Of a stretch of DNA of 64,000 nucleotides, positions 32,853 through 45,447 are shown one piece after another. Origin of the DNA: Callipepla californica brunnescens. Taxonomy: Eukaryota > Chordata > Aves > Galliformes > Odontophoridae. A program made the position numbers and the translations under genes. The notes under the pieces were generated by a model. It was given only the letters and a program-made list of their open reading frames with translations, was not told the origin of the DNA and searched no databases. Location of the stretch: assembly GCA_023055505.1 (NCBI GenBank), contig JALIRH010000111.1, forward strand, positions 434,001 through 498,000, read 5' to 3'. The first letter of the stretch is position 1. Each line of letters begins with the position of its first letter.

Positions 32853-35800
32853 GTAAGACTGCCTTTTTTCTGTTTTCTTTCTTATAAATAACCTGAAAGA
32901 CTCTTCTTAGGAGTAGTTACTGCAGATATTATGAATAGAAGTTTTATTCTTCAGTTTTATAGTCTTCGTAATTGGGTTGTAATTAGTTAATTTATCAGAT
33001 ATGACAATGCTGCAAGCATTTTATGCACAGTTTATATCCCCTGTTTGTATCTATGGGAAGGGAGAGAAGAGCTGGTGTTAGTACTTTCTCTGTCCAGTTC
33101 ACATCTTCATATTTTCTTTTCACTCCATGTTGTTTATCTATGTTAAAAACTCTACTGATCTGCTTGCTAATGCTTCTTAACTTTTTAAAAAAAAACCTGA
33201 GTTAATGTCTTAAAACCAGCTGCAAATCAAAAAAGCTGATACTTCTTTCATAAGACTTACAGCTGACATACTATTATTGTTTTGTTCTTGCAGCCTTTAT
33301 TATTTTCCAAATCTTAATCACTCAAAATTTTATCTTCCTTATGTGGCCTCCAGTCATTTACATATGTTTGAAAACCCTTGTTTGTGTGTGTGTCTTTCTT
33401 TGTCAAACCTTCATGACATAGTCTGTTTCAGATAGGGTACATTTTTATAGATCATATTCTGCAGTACAGAAGTTTCAAAAACTTATTCCCTAATAAATTT
33501 AGAAGCTTTGAAATTAAGGGTTTTGCTGTCATTGAGGGGTAGCTCAGAGAAACTTTAAGATATTAAATTGCCTAAAGAAGGAAAGACTAAGAACATTAGG
33601 ACTGATGTATATAGATGTTAATGGGTATGCCTTCCCCACTGTAAGAATGAAACCTTGAGTAGCTTAGGTGATTTTGATTACAAATTCTTCCTTATATATA
33701 TATGTATATTTATTTATTTATTTATTTAACTCCAATAAATGAGATGTTAGATGCTGATTCAGAATGAAATTAAGTAGGTAGAAGTTGTTACTTGAGGTTC
33801 GGATGACCTTTGTTTTGTTAGCCTGCAACTATTTTTATAAAGATCAGGTACACTTGGAAGCTTAATACCACTAGGTATGGGGAGCAGCCCTTCGTGTTAA
33901 TGGTGTTTAAGTGCTTAATATGAAATGTATGCTGTAACATAAAACATACATCTGTTCTGTAAAATCAAGAGTCTTTTTTTATTAAACTTAACACTTTTTA
34001 GATTCCTGTTAGACTTTTCGTGCAGTACACTAATGGTAAGACTTCAGAGTTCACCTCTAAATAAAATATTCCAAATAATTATTTACTTTCATCAAAGCAA
34101 TAGTTTATTTCTTTTATAATATAAATGCTCAGCAAAATATTTGGACTAAAAATAGAACTAAAACAGTTTTCTGTTTGTGAAGCAAATATTCTGGGATGAT
34201 AAACTAGCAGTGGTTTTCTTGTTCATTTCATTTTTGAAAAATACCTGTAGTAATAAGTTTACAGGGAAAACTATTATAGAGAAAATCATGAGCTTGCTCA
34301 CTTAAAATCATCACCCCCTCTGAATGTTCTCTGTAGGATATGTGCCTGTAGCATATACACTAACCTTATTTTAGGGGACATTACATTTACCCCTTTATGT
34401 TATCATAAAGTATAGAAGACTTTCAAATCCCTATCAAAGGATAAACACAGTTTCTCATTTCAGTCCTCTCTATTAAGACATATCAGGACAGTAAAGAGAG
34501 TTTATTTAGCAACAAGGAGGAGTTTTGAAATAAAATTAGGGAAGATGAGAAATGGTGCTGTAGGAGGCAGATACTTGCAGCAGAGTATGAAGGGAGAATG
34601 TGAATGAACCCCAAAAAAATGACTGGAAAGAGGCAGGGTAGAGTCAGGAAGCTGCATAGAAACACTACCTGGGGAAGGGAAATGGAGTATCCTTCAAGCA
34701 TGTATTAGGAAATTACACACAGTTGTGTTTGTAAGAATATGGTATTGAAACTTTTTTTAAGAGTGTAGGTAGTGACAGACTTTGCCTCTGAAAGCTACTC
34801 AAGCTGACTCAAAACTTGAGACAGAAAGCCATTGATGGTGTACTAGGTACATGGTAATGTTACTGTGCTATGACAAAGAAGAGGTGTTAAATAATGCCTG
34901 TTGGAAAGAGAAAATCCTACCTCATTGGTTCTTTGCAGTAGATAATGTATAGAGTCAAGACTGTACGACATAAAAGAAATGCATTATAAAGCTAAAGTAA
35001 CCTTGTTTTTTCTAGGCTGTGAAATATTGCACAAATCAAACTCATCTTTTGCAGAAAGTATAGGAATGTATTTATGTATTCCTTTTAAGTTGTTATTAAA
35101 TGGCTATTTTTACTTGCTATATACGTACAGCAATATATTTAGAGTATAGTACAGATCTGTTCTGTAGTTGCAGGAAACACTGGTTAGAGACTATGAATCT
35201 TCATATGACTAATGTCTGTTAATAGCTTCGTACTCCAGTTTTTTTGTAGTGGGAGTAATTCAAAATTGATAGTCTTTGTGTTTTGCAGTTCAGGTAGAAA
35301 AATCCTTGCCAAGTGAAATACTGCAAAGTGGGTACACAGTAGTGTAGTAGTGTGAGTTGGTAGTGGCTTGGCAGCCTGTGTGCTGTTTTTCATTGTGGTT
35401 TTTTCTCGTGTTTTTAGATCTGTGCTCTTAAGCTTCTTCTCTCACCAATAACCTAGAAAACGTGATATATCTCTGGAAAGTCAAGGGAATAATTCCATGA
35501 GAATGTCTTTCATGACTAGTGAATGCCTTTTTTAATGATGATATCAAATGAGGTGATTACTAATAAAAAAAAAAAAAAAAAGAGGGAGAGGGGCAAGAGA
35601 AAAGTAGGGGCAAAAAAGCGACTTGGAAAATGCTTCCCAAAACAATGAAGGGAAAATTTGCTAGGGTACTGAAGTGCTTTATGCAGTAAACTCTGATAAC
35701 TAGATATCAAACAAAACAAACTCAGTTTTATGTTGATGTTACAATTTCTGACAAGTAGCAACTTCAGAATAATTAGAAAATGAAACTGTAATTAACTGTC

Positions 35801-38800
35801 CCCTACCTCCAGGCCCTTTCAAACAAATCTCAGTATACTTTGCATATGACTTCAGTTAGAAGTGTCTTTCTATACTCGGTGTTATGTGAAACCATTGATT
35901 TTATTTTTTTTTACAGAGCTACTGGACTATTGTATAATAAAATGTCACTTGGGGGCACTAGTGTCTTGAGTCAATAGGAAAAAAAGAATAATGTTTTCAA
36001 TTACAATTAAGTAGATGCTAGCATAACTTTATGTATTCTTTTTAGTTATTTCTCTGAAATTGAGAGCAAATAAAATATTTAAGATCTGGGGAGTTTTTAA
36101 TGCTTCCCAAGCTGTAACCAAGTTTATGTTTTTGATATGTAAAATGGTAGAATATTACATTTCCAAGCTTTTGTAGTTCCCTTTTTATGGTAGAATTTCA
36201 GGTTTTTCTTCTGTATCTCTGGTGATAGCGTTAATATCACTGCTGTTTGTTTTCTGCATGTAATGATTGTTTTCAAATGCCAAACGCTCTTTTTTCCTTT
36301 TGATATGTGGGGTAATCCAGCCATTTCATTGTCTTGAACTAAACTGGAGCTGACAGAAATTGCTATATGCGTTTTACCTTCTCAGCATCAATTGCTTGGT
36401 CAGCCAGAATGATGTAGACTTCTGTTTTGGTATAGATAATTACAAAAGTATTCATTACTTAATTTAGCAGTCAGCACTTTACACTGTGGTTTAGTTGGTA
36501 ACTTCTAAAAATTAAATACAGTGGAATACCAGTTTTCTTTCAACAGTGGAAATCAGTTCATCTGGAAGATACAAAAACAAACAAACCAAAAAAAAACCAA
36601 CACTGAAAAGAAGGGTGTAGCCTATGTGTTCCTAGTGCTGCCCTGAAGAGGCATTTAAGTATTTGTGCTGTTTGCTTGGTGAGTCATATGCGTTGCAGGA
36701 CTAGTGAGGAAACTATCTACAAAATGTTTGACAATCTGTGGTTTAGATTATTGTACGTGTCTCCTCAGATGTGGTGTCAAAGCAAATCCAATCCTCCATC
36801 AGAGGCTTAACAAGAAACATAATCTGTTTCACCATTCTTTTACCTGGTGTCCCTGTTCTCTCTGTCTTTGGCATGCTCCTAGCCTGAAAGAAGTGAATCA
36901 GCTGCAGGTATATCAGCTAGTTTGTATTCACTTCTGCTTGATTTTGAGAGAGACTAGCTTGTATGGAGTGAGATCCCATTCTTCCACATCCCCTACCAGG
37001 AAGGATTTGTTTTTCTGTGTGCTCTGGATAGTTCTATTATGGGCAATAAAACCAGAATCCAGGGTTCAGCCAGTGAACTTTGTGGTTTGGAGTACCTTAA
37101 AATATGGCTCTTGCATTCTCTATCATTTCTTGTTCTTGCATTTCTAATAACAGCCTAGTGATTCTAAATTGCTTGATTTAATATGATCTTCTGGTTCATA
37201 TCAGCTAAAGCCTAAATACCTTCTATACTGGGATAACTATAATGATGAGTGATTTGTGGAGATTTTGCTGTACCTGCTAATTTGCCTTCTATGACTTTTT
37301 ACTTGATAGGCTTAGAGTCATGCTGGGAGACAGTTATCTCTAAATCAGATATTACTGCCTCTTTACCTCGTGCAAGTAATCAACTGTAAATAAAAGTATC
37401 AGGAGGAGAGATTCAGAGCACAGTAGTATCTGAGTGTTGTGAAAACCATGCATCCAGTTCTGAATCTGAAGAATGTGTGAGGTCATCAGAAAGTTACTTT
37501 GGGTTCATTAGAACAGAGCATGAGAAACAAATTAGGTAGATCTTCTTTGCATGTTTTATATATTTCATGATGTGATGATGTTGGCCTTGAATACTTCTGT
37601 TAACATCTACCTTGGTTCTCTGATAAATCTGCATGGCATTATGACTCTAAAATCTATTATTTAAAATTGGCATAATCCTCAGAGGTATCTCATGACACTG
37701 TATGCCATTGCAAGGTACAAATTTGCTGGAAGAAGGAAAAAAAATAACAAAGAAACTTGGAAGATCGAGGTGCTGAAGCACTGCAGCTATCTGGGAAAAC
37801 GAATTATCTATTTGGCACAATCCTTTTAAGTACTTGCTACACAAATCTAAACTAAAATCACAGTAACTGAATTCTCATGCTGGGAGAGTTTAATGCAATT
37901 TGTCACTAGAATACTGGTTTTATCAGGGAATATTCGTATCACTTATTTGCAAACAACAGTGCCAAGCTGCTTCAGTGACAAATACTTCAGTAGGCTTGTT
38001 TCAGCCTTGTGGACATTCAATCATAACTTCAAGTTATGGAGAACACTTATTCTTTTCAATTACAGAACACTAAATGTGCTTTAATTTATGTCTCAGTATC
38101 TGTTTTGAAGACTTTTGATTCAAATATTAACTGCCAGATTCAACTCTGAGGAGTGGAGACAAGTTTCAGATATCTTACAGTGATATTTGAAAGATAACTA
38201 TTTCACTAAAATATGCGCTCATAGCATGTAGTATGCCAAATCCTTGATATCTGTTTGATGCTTTTAGGTGCTACCATAAAAAAGCACCTTCAGATCTGGT
38301 GTTAGGAAGGACTTTTCTACAGAAAGTTCAGTGAAGATTTCATTTATTTCATTTATTTGTGGGGACTGAGCATCTGTGCTTGCTTTATTCAATATGAGAG
38401 TGAGGAAAGTGTCTGGTTTCTTCCCATAGATGTCAGTGGGAGTCTGAACCTGTTTGCTCTTCCTGTATTACTTTTATCCTCTGATAATTTATACAAAGAT
38501 ATTTGGAAAAATAAGTGCTTTCTTCTATAAACCTAGACTGTGATTTGACTAATGTATTTGTAGCATTTGATTTGGAGCCCATCTCAAAGCTCAATAAACT
38601 AAATGGAAGAATCTCTGCTGACTTCACATGCTTTTAGACAAACTGAACCTCTGTCTATTTAGGAATTTTTCATTAAATGCAGATCCTTATTCTATGAAGC
38701 TTAAATTAATCTAAGTCAGAGCACTAATGAAATAAGCTGGAGTCCAGTTTTTTATTTCTCTATCTTTCCCTTCTACTTGATGCAGAAAAGGCTGCAATAG

Positions 38801-38989
38801 GTTGAATGTAATTTCTGCTCTTGACCAAACAAGCCTCTTGATTCACTAGACATTTAAGAATAAAAAAATAGCTACTTCAATGTCATGAATGTTCATTAGA
38901 ATGTCAGAAAACAAATTCTGACAAAAGTGAGTGCCTCCTTCAAGTCAGGTTGTTCTGTTGTTTGTTTGTTTGTTTGTTTTATAATTCAG

Positions 38990-39158
38990 ATGTGACTTCA
39001 GACTCCAGGCAGCTGATAAAAAAGAACTCTGGTGGAGGGGGGGGGAGGGGGAACGACGCAGCATGGATGTTCGTTGGTCCTGGAAATGGAGCTATTCAAA
39101 AAGCCATTAGACAGAATGAAACCAATATTTGTTGGCTGCCTGTTGTCAAATCAATCAG
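38990..39158 (+). other. candidate unassigned exon in PDE11A intron 2
   Basis: A strong acceptor (repeated TTTG tract, then ATAATTCAG) precedes 169 nt that end at AATCAG|GTGAGA. It is open only in one phase, with a Gly run encoded by a G-rich stretch (39037-39051). The phase does not fit between PDE11A exons 2 and 3, where it would give a stop after one codon. If used at all it would be a poison or terminal exon. Confidence 0.2.
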
Positions 39159-41375
39159 GTGAGAGCGCAGAGGGAAACCTGTATGTGTTTCTTCTCTAAT
39201 ACTTCAAACAGAAAACCCAGAAGCTAAGAGTTGTGTGGTTTTGATTGTAATCTTCAGATACTTCAGGAACTATGAAGTGTGATGTTTTTGTATTCACAAA
39301 CTATTGCTTTAATCTTTTTTTGCAGACAGTGTATTAATAACTTTCACTAGTTTAAAAAATGTTTCCATTAGCAGAGCAACTGAGTCAATTTTGCCCAATT
39401 CATCTCCCAGTAGGAAGGATATGGCAGCTCATTAGAAAAACTTTGTTTGCTTCAAGTGGAACTTGTATTGGGAGAAACTTGTAATGGAACATAGTTGCAA
39501 AAACGTGTGAAAGTACCTTTCCAGTCTACGGCTGGTGAAGCCCTCAATTCTAACAATTATTTGGGATGTGCCCTGTGGGCTGAATGGTAGTACCTTGTCC
39601 CTAGTGAAGTGCTTTTTCTGAGCTTCTGTCAGTCTATTCAGTTCTCCAAAACTGTTCTTCATGATAACTTTAAGAATTGATACTTTTAGAAAATAGCATT
39701 TCATGTCTCCTGTGAACTGCTTATCTTTCCTGAAGCAGAATGAAACGTTCGTACAGCAGTTCTTGCCATCAGAAGTATTTCCCACTTTAATAGTGATGTT
39801 GAGCCTGTCTGTAACTATAGATTACATGATAGCAAATCATTTTGCTAAAAATTAAGTCTACCTCTGACCTTAAATATGTTACTACATGCTTCCTAAGAAT
39901 TATGGACAATATTCTGTCATTCTGGCACTGACTCATGGTATGTCCTTGGGCCCACTTAGTGGGCTCTCTAATTATAAAAGTGTTATTAGGTGTATTTGTA
40001 CTTAAGATCTATCAGACTTTCCATTTTAAGTATTCTCACCTCAGAAAAAGGAATTTTTTTTTCTTTTTTTCGCTCTTGTTAAGCTCTGCCACAGCCTTTA
40101 AAATCTTTTTAATCTTTAAAAGCTTTTGTCACATGAAGCAGCTGTAGTCTGGACAGATCTGGGTAGAAAACACAATTGTAAAATACATATATGCTCAGCT
40201 TTACATGCATTTCCCATCTCAGTGTGAACTGTACTTGACTGCTGTGTGAATTTATTGCTAGTCTAAATTTGGTGGACTCCTGATTGTATATCAGAATAAA
40301 GATCTTGGTCCTCCTCCTCTCTATTACTGATAGCTGGAGAAACATGGAAGTGTGTAGATCCAGCAACTGAAGTATGTAAGCAACAATATGGAGTGCACTG
40401 GAATGTGTTGTGTACGTATGTGGAAAATTACTTTAGCCCTGTGGCCACAGGGCTAATAAAATTCTTGTCCTCTTTCTTCGTAGGGACATAAAGATGAACT
40501 GCCTCAAGTGAAAGGTTTGTCTAACCCAGTGATCTTTCTGTCAGCTGTTCAAAGCAAATGCCTTGCATGAGGCAAGCCTAGGGTGAAATTTCTCTTGCAT
40601 ACTCCTCTTAGCTATCATTGTTTGCCCGGTGTGGTATCCTGTATTCATTACCAACCAAGAACTTTGCACTTATGAATTTATTCAGGCATTTCTTGAAGTA
40701 AACTTTCAAAAACCTCCTATGCATTGTGTGAAGAATCCCTAGCTGATGTTTGTTAAGTTCTTCTTTCTTTTTAGTTAACCAAGTGAAGAGCTGCTTCCTA
40801 TTCATTTTCATGGCAATTGTTTTTCTCTAAAGAATCTTCAGTCTTGAGAAGCTGTGAAGTTGCCACCTGGAGCAGCTCCTCCAGGCAGTGAACTGTTTGC
40901 TTTGTCAGGAATGGTGTCTGCTCCAAGTTCTGGGCAGTGCCTCTAGTCTGCTGTGACAGTCAGCACTTCCCTATCCAGAGAAGCAGGAATGGTTTGTACC
41001 ACTCTGCTGTATGCTGCAGCCAGATAAGGAAAATCAAGAACTGTATTTTTTTTCCTGCTGTTCTAAAACTAGCTGCCAGGTATGCCCAAGTTCTGAAAGC
41101 GAGGGTAGATCTTTGCTGTGTGTTGGCATTTTGATGCCACTGCATCACAGGAAATATAAAAGAAGGCTTTGTGAGGCATACAACCTGATTGGTCTGCTTT
41201 GACTATTAATTTTGGCAAAAAGATTCCAAAGCTTTCTGAATCATGGTGGGTGTTGGAAAGTGTCCTATTATTAATAAAATACCTTAGAACAATTCAAAAG
41301 AAATATGTCAGGTTGACAGTGAAAGATAGTCAACAAGGTTAATGATTACTTGTTGGGGATTGGAGGTGACAGGAA

Positions 41376-41402
41376 TTCACAGAATCATAGAATTGTCAAA
41401 GC
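41376..41402 (-). mobile_element. possible CR1 3' tail remnant
   Basis: CACAGAATCATAGAATTGTC resembles the complement of the CR1 terminal repeat. Nothing beyond this block is recognisable. Confidence 0.3.
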
Positions 41403-41491
41403 TAAAGTAGTTTAACTGATTAATGATAATTTCACCTTTCCTGCCTAGCTGGCAAATGCTAAACTAGAGTTAATCGATGTTATGATTCATT

Positions 41492-41520
41492 CATTTATTT
41501 ATTTATTTATTTATTTATTA
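41492..41520 (+). repeat. (TTTA)n microsatellite
   Basis: About seven copies of TTTA. Confidence 0.9.
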
Positions 41521-42743
41521 CAGTCAGACCATTATTGGTGCTATCAGAGATAAGCAATAATAAGAAATAACACAGAGATCTGTGTTGTTTTAAATTGTGA
41601 AGTAGTATAAGATTTTGACAAGAAAATTATGCAGTGCACTGAAGTAATCTCTGTCAGGGTAAGCAAACTGTTTATGAAAATATTTCCTGTGAACAGTCAA
41701 GTGATACTGGCTGGAGCACTAGGAAGAGCACTCAAACAATGCTTTGTGGAAGCTATGAGTAAGTACTTTAAACTGTCAACTCAGTCTGTGTGAGGAGACC
41801 TTTTACTTAGAATATTCTATCATCATATGTTTTTAGCAAAACCATATTGATACTGGCAGTCTTCAAGGCAACAGCCTTGGGACTGAAGTTGACATGAAAT
41901 TAACCTATGTTAATTTGCTGGCATTACCTGTCAGTGTTGTAGCACTGAATGGATAAAAAAATATATCTTTATTATTTTTTTTTAATGGAAAAATAAAACT
42001 GACAAGTTTTGCTGTGTAAAAATGGACCAGCGGAATTTTGCAATGCTGATGTCTTGGTTACACAGCAAATTCAAGGATAATAGCTCTTTGACATGGTAAG
42101 TGGTGTTATGGTATGCTTTCTCACCAAGAGATGGGACACAACGCACAGGGTTGAGTGGTCCCAGTGGGGTGGTGACAGACCTGTGGTGGGCTGAGACATG
42201 AGGCTGTCCTGGTGACTATTTTCTCAGTCTAACATTTGTGATACATTTATATTGCTGTAACATGGTGAAGGGAGAAGTGATGTAGTACAAGGAAATTGCC
42301 CTCTTTGCTGGTGCTGTGATAGCATATTGATTTTTGAGGGAAATAGTTTTTGATATAAATGATTTTGTGATTAATGTTGATGAATATATATTCATCAGCA
42401 TATGAGTATTCATTCCTCAGTGTCGATGGGATTTCCTGTAAGACAGTGGGGTCAAGTATTGCAGTCTGATTTGAAGCAGTCCTATGGACTAGTCCAAAAA
42501 AGCAGAGCTATTGTGAATTGATGCTACTTCCTGCTAAGGAGAAGAGGCTTTGAAAGATGAGGGATCACCGAGGCATGTCACTATAAACACAGTCTGAATT
42601 TTCCTATTCTGTCATGCTCAGTGGAAAACTTGACTAGCGAGAGCTACATATTTGCTTTTTTGCCTGAATCACATAGGTTTATTAACTGCAATAGCAAAGA
42701 GTTGCAGGGCTTCTCCTTTAATTCAAGGCATAAAATAATGACC

Positions 42744-42790
42744 TTTTAATCCAGAAACTTTTAATCCAGAACTTTTGTCCAGAAGCTTCT
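42744..42790 (+). repeat. short tandem repeat of about 16 bp, three copies
   Basis: Imperfect copies of a CTTTTAATCCAGAAA unit follow one another. Confidence 0.7.
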
Positions 42791-44153
42791 GTTATCCCAG
42801 CGACCCAGATCGGACAGTGCAGAAACATAGCTGCAGTCATATTGCTGTTGCAGTAAATTGTAAACTCAGGTCTCTGAAATAGTAATTAATAATTCTGAAC
42901 TTCAGAAAGTTGGAAAACTTGACTGTAACAGCTGAAGTCTGCCCACAGAAGTGTTAAACTGGCAGGTTGGCAAGAAGCTTCTCACTAACAAATTAAGGAA
43001 TCAAATATTGCATCTGATTGAAAATTTGGAACAGTATGCAATGTAGAGACTAATTTTCCTTTATAAGCAAAAAGATGTTCTGTTTTGTGATCTCATAAAC
43101 ATCTTTCAAAACGCAGTCACTGAGTGGTAAGCTCAATAGCTGATGCCAGCCATGCCGTTCATATACAGATAGAAGCCTTCTATTTTTTTCTGAAGCAGAT
43201 TTAGAGAAATCACTGTAAACAAGGAGCAGAGGCCATTCACATGAGATGTGACAGTGCCTGATAAATGTTCACAACCTGTAGAAATGGGGGGTCTAGCTCA
43301 TTCCATGTGTTCCATTGTCAGGAGGTTTGAAGTTTCTGCATTGATGCTTATATTTTAAAGAATGAGAACATTTTTTTTTTTCCTCAAGTTATTACCGTTT
43401 CTCACACTGCCTTAAAAAAAAAAAAAAAGTTGTTTCTTGAAGAAAAAAATTGAATTCTAAGAGTTTACTTTAAACTTGTATGCTATAAAGCAAGTAGAAT
43501 TTAGTGTGTATTAATCAATGAAATACTTGTTCCACTCAGATTACTGAATTATTGTCTACTTCATTGATATAATACTGAATTATTACATCCTGAATATTAA
43601 GAAAAAATAGTTTAATTATTTTTCATTTTGTACTTAGACTTTTTTCTAATGATAATTGAACTGAAGATTAATAACTTGGATTGTTGACTGTAATGTAATT
43701 TATTCTAATCTGCATAGCCTTCTGTTTTGCTTCTGCTGTCAGCTTTGTGGATTTTATGAGAATAGATATGACAAGTCATACTAAGATCTACTTTTGCTTG
43801 CATAAAAATATTAACTTAGTTGTTAGATGCCTGCAATAGCCTGTGATGTTGAAGTTGGAAAAATCTAACTCTTAAAAATGTTCAGGAGATACAGTTTTAA
43901 TCAACCTGCTGGGAGCTGGGATATGCATGGCTGGATGCATGGGTGTCACAGGTATAGGGAGTAGCCTGGTGCTTTCTGAGCATGGTTTTGTGGGAAACTT
44001 TGCTATTCTGATTTTTAGCTCATGAATCACTCTGTATCTTTGAATTTCTCCCGCAACAGCTGTATCATCCATTTTTGATAGGTATTTTAACTTTACGATG
44101 TATATAGAGTGCTCCTGTTTTTGTTATCCTGTTTCTACAATTTGACTCCTGTC

Positions 44154-44156
<3 letters not shown>

Positions 44157-44196
<40 letters not shown>
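44157..44196 (+). repeat. (GT)20 microsatellite
   Basis: Twenty uninterrupted GT units in PDE11A intron 2. It is likely to vary in length between individuals. Confidence 0.95.
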
Positions 44197-44197
<1 letters not shown>

Positions 44198-45265
44198 ATG
44201 CTTTTCACATTGTGAAAGGTATAGAGTTCTTGAAAGGTTTGCTGTTTGTTAAAGTTCAGCATGCATCACTTTTCACTCAGATGCTGAAACATGCTGGTGG
44301 CAGGTAAGGTCACTGCATAACATTTTTTGATGTTACAGGAACTTGTGTGTGCTCAGAGGACTATTAGATGTCAGAACAGTGAAAACTGCTACTGGAGGTT
44401 ATCACAATCTGACACTGTTAAAAAATAAAAAGGAAAGCTAAGAGCATGTGGGAAACATGGCAGTAGTACCTGCTTTTTGCCAGCACAAAACAGAGTACTT
44501 TGTAAGAGGGACTAGTAGAAGTACAGGTCATCTCTCAAAAGCAGAAACCAGGAAAGGATCCAGAAGTTATAAACAAATTTGATCATATTAGCAGTAGTGA
44601 AGAGTGTGTGTGACTATACCTCTAGTGTAGGTAGACAGCACAGTATGGCAGGTTATCTTCTTGTCAGTATGGTGTGTTAGAATATACAGGGAAAAGGAGT
44701 GTAACAGGTGAGGTGGGAAGAACAGCAATGATATCGATTGACTTTAGCACATAGGGAAATACTAGTTACTGAAAAACTGTCTTGAAATCATAGGCAGAGC
44801 CACAGGGAGTTCAGTACTGTTTGCTTTCACACATATTTTAAGAGGTTCTGTTGGTGATAATTTCAGTTTTCTTGGAAATGAGGTTAGGATACAAATGTAT
44901 CTTAATCACATTTTACCTCATCCTGCTTTAGTCAGAACTGACACTTTTAGAAAACATTACTTATGATGCTGTGTCCAAAAATGCTTCAGGGTTGTTCTCT
45001 GAACATGAGTGTTAGCAAACTTACTTCTAACATATCCTGGCTTATGACTTCCCATTACCCAGGTTATCTGTGACAAGAAAAGTGGCAAAAATGTTTCATG
45101 CAAGTATATTAAATTTTGTAGGAAGTTGCCTTTTCATTTTGTCTTTTGTATGTCGCTGTCAGCTTTGATTACTAGAATGCTAGTACCTTCTCTGGAGTTC
45201 AAGTTTATTTTCTTTGTAGAGACAAGAACACTGCCTGCACTAGGCTGAATTAGATTTAAGGAGGG

Positions 45266-45307
45266 AAAAACAAACAAACAAACAAACAAACAAACAAGCA
45301 AGCAAAC
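45266..45307 (+). repeat. (AAAC)n microsatellite
   Basis: About ten units of CAAA, with CAAG variants at the right end. Confidence 0.9.
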
Positions 45308-45410
45308 AGTCTGTGTATGATTAATAATTCAGAGATGCTTACCTAAGTAGTATGATATGTGTAAAGGAGCAAATCAAAAGTCAGAAGTTCTGATATAAAA
45401 GCCAAGGTGT

Positions 45411-45447
45411 CTTAAGAATTAATTAATCTTAAGAATTAATTCTTAAG
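45411..45447 (+). repeat. palindromic tandem repeat, 17-bp period
   Basis: CTTAAGAATTAATT occurs at 45411 and 45428, and its reverse complement at 45434-45447. The first and last 14 nt are therefore perfect inverted arms around a 9-nt loop. Confidence 0.85.

Noticed and set aside
36704..37147. 147-codon open frame in PDE11A intron 2
   Set aside because: One frame of this length is expected by chance in a window of this size. Composition is ordinary and no domain, splice sites or repeat match were seen.
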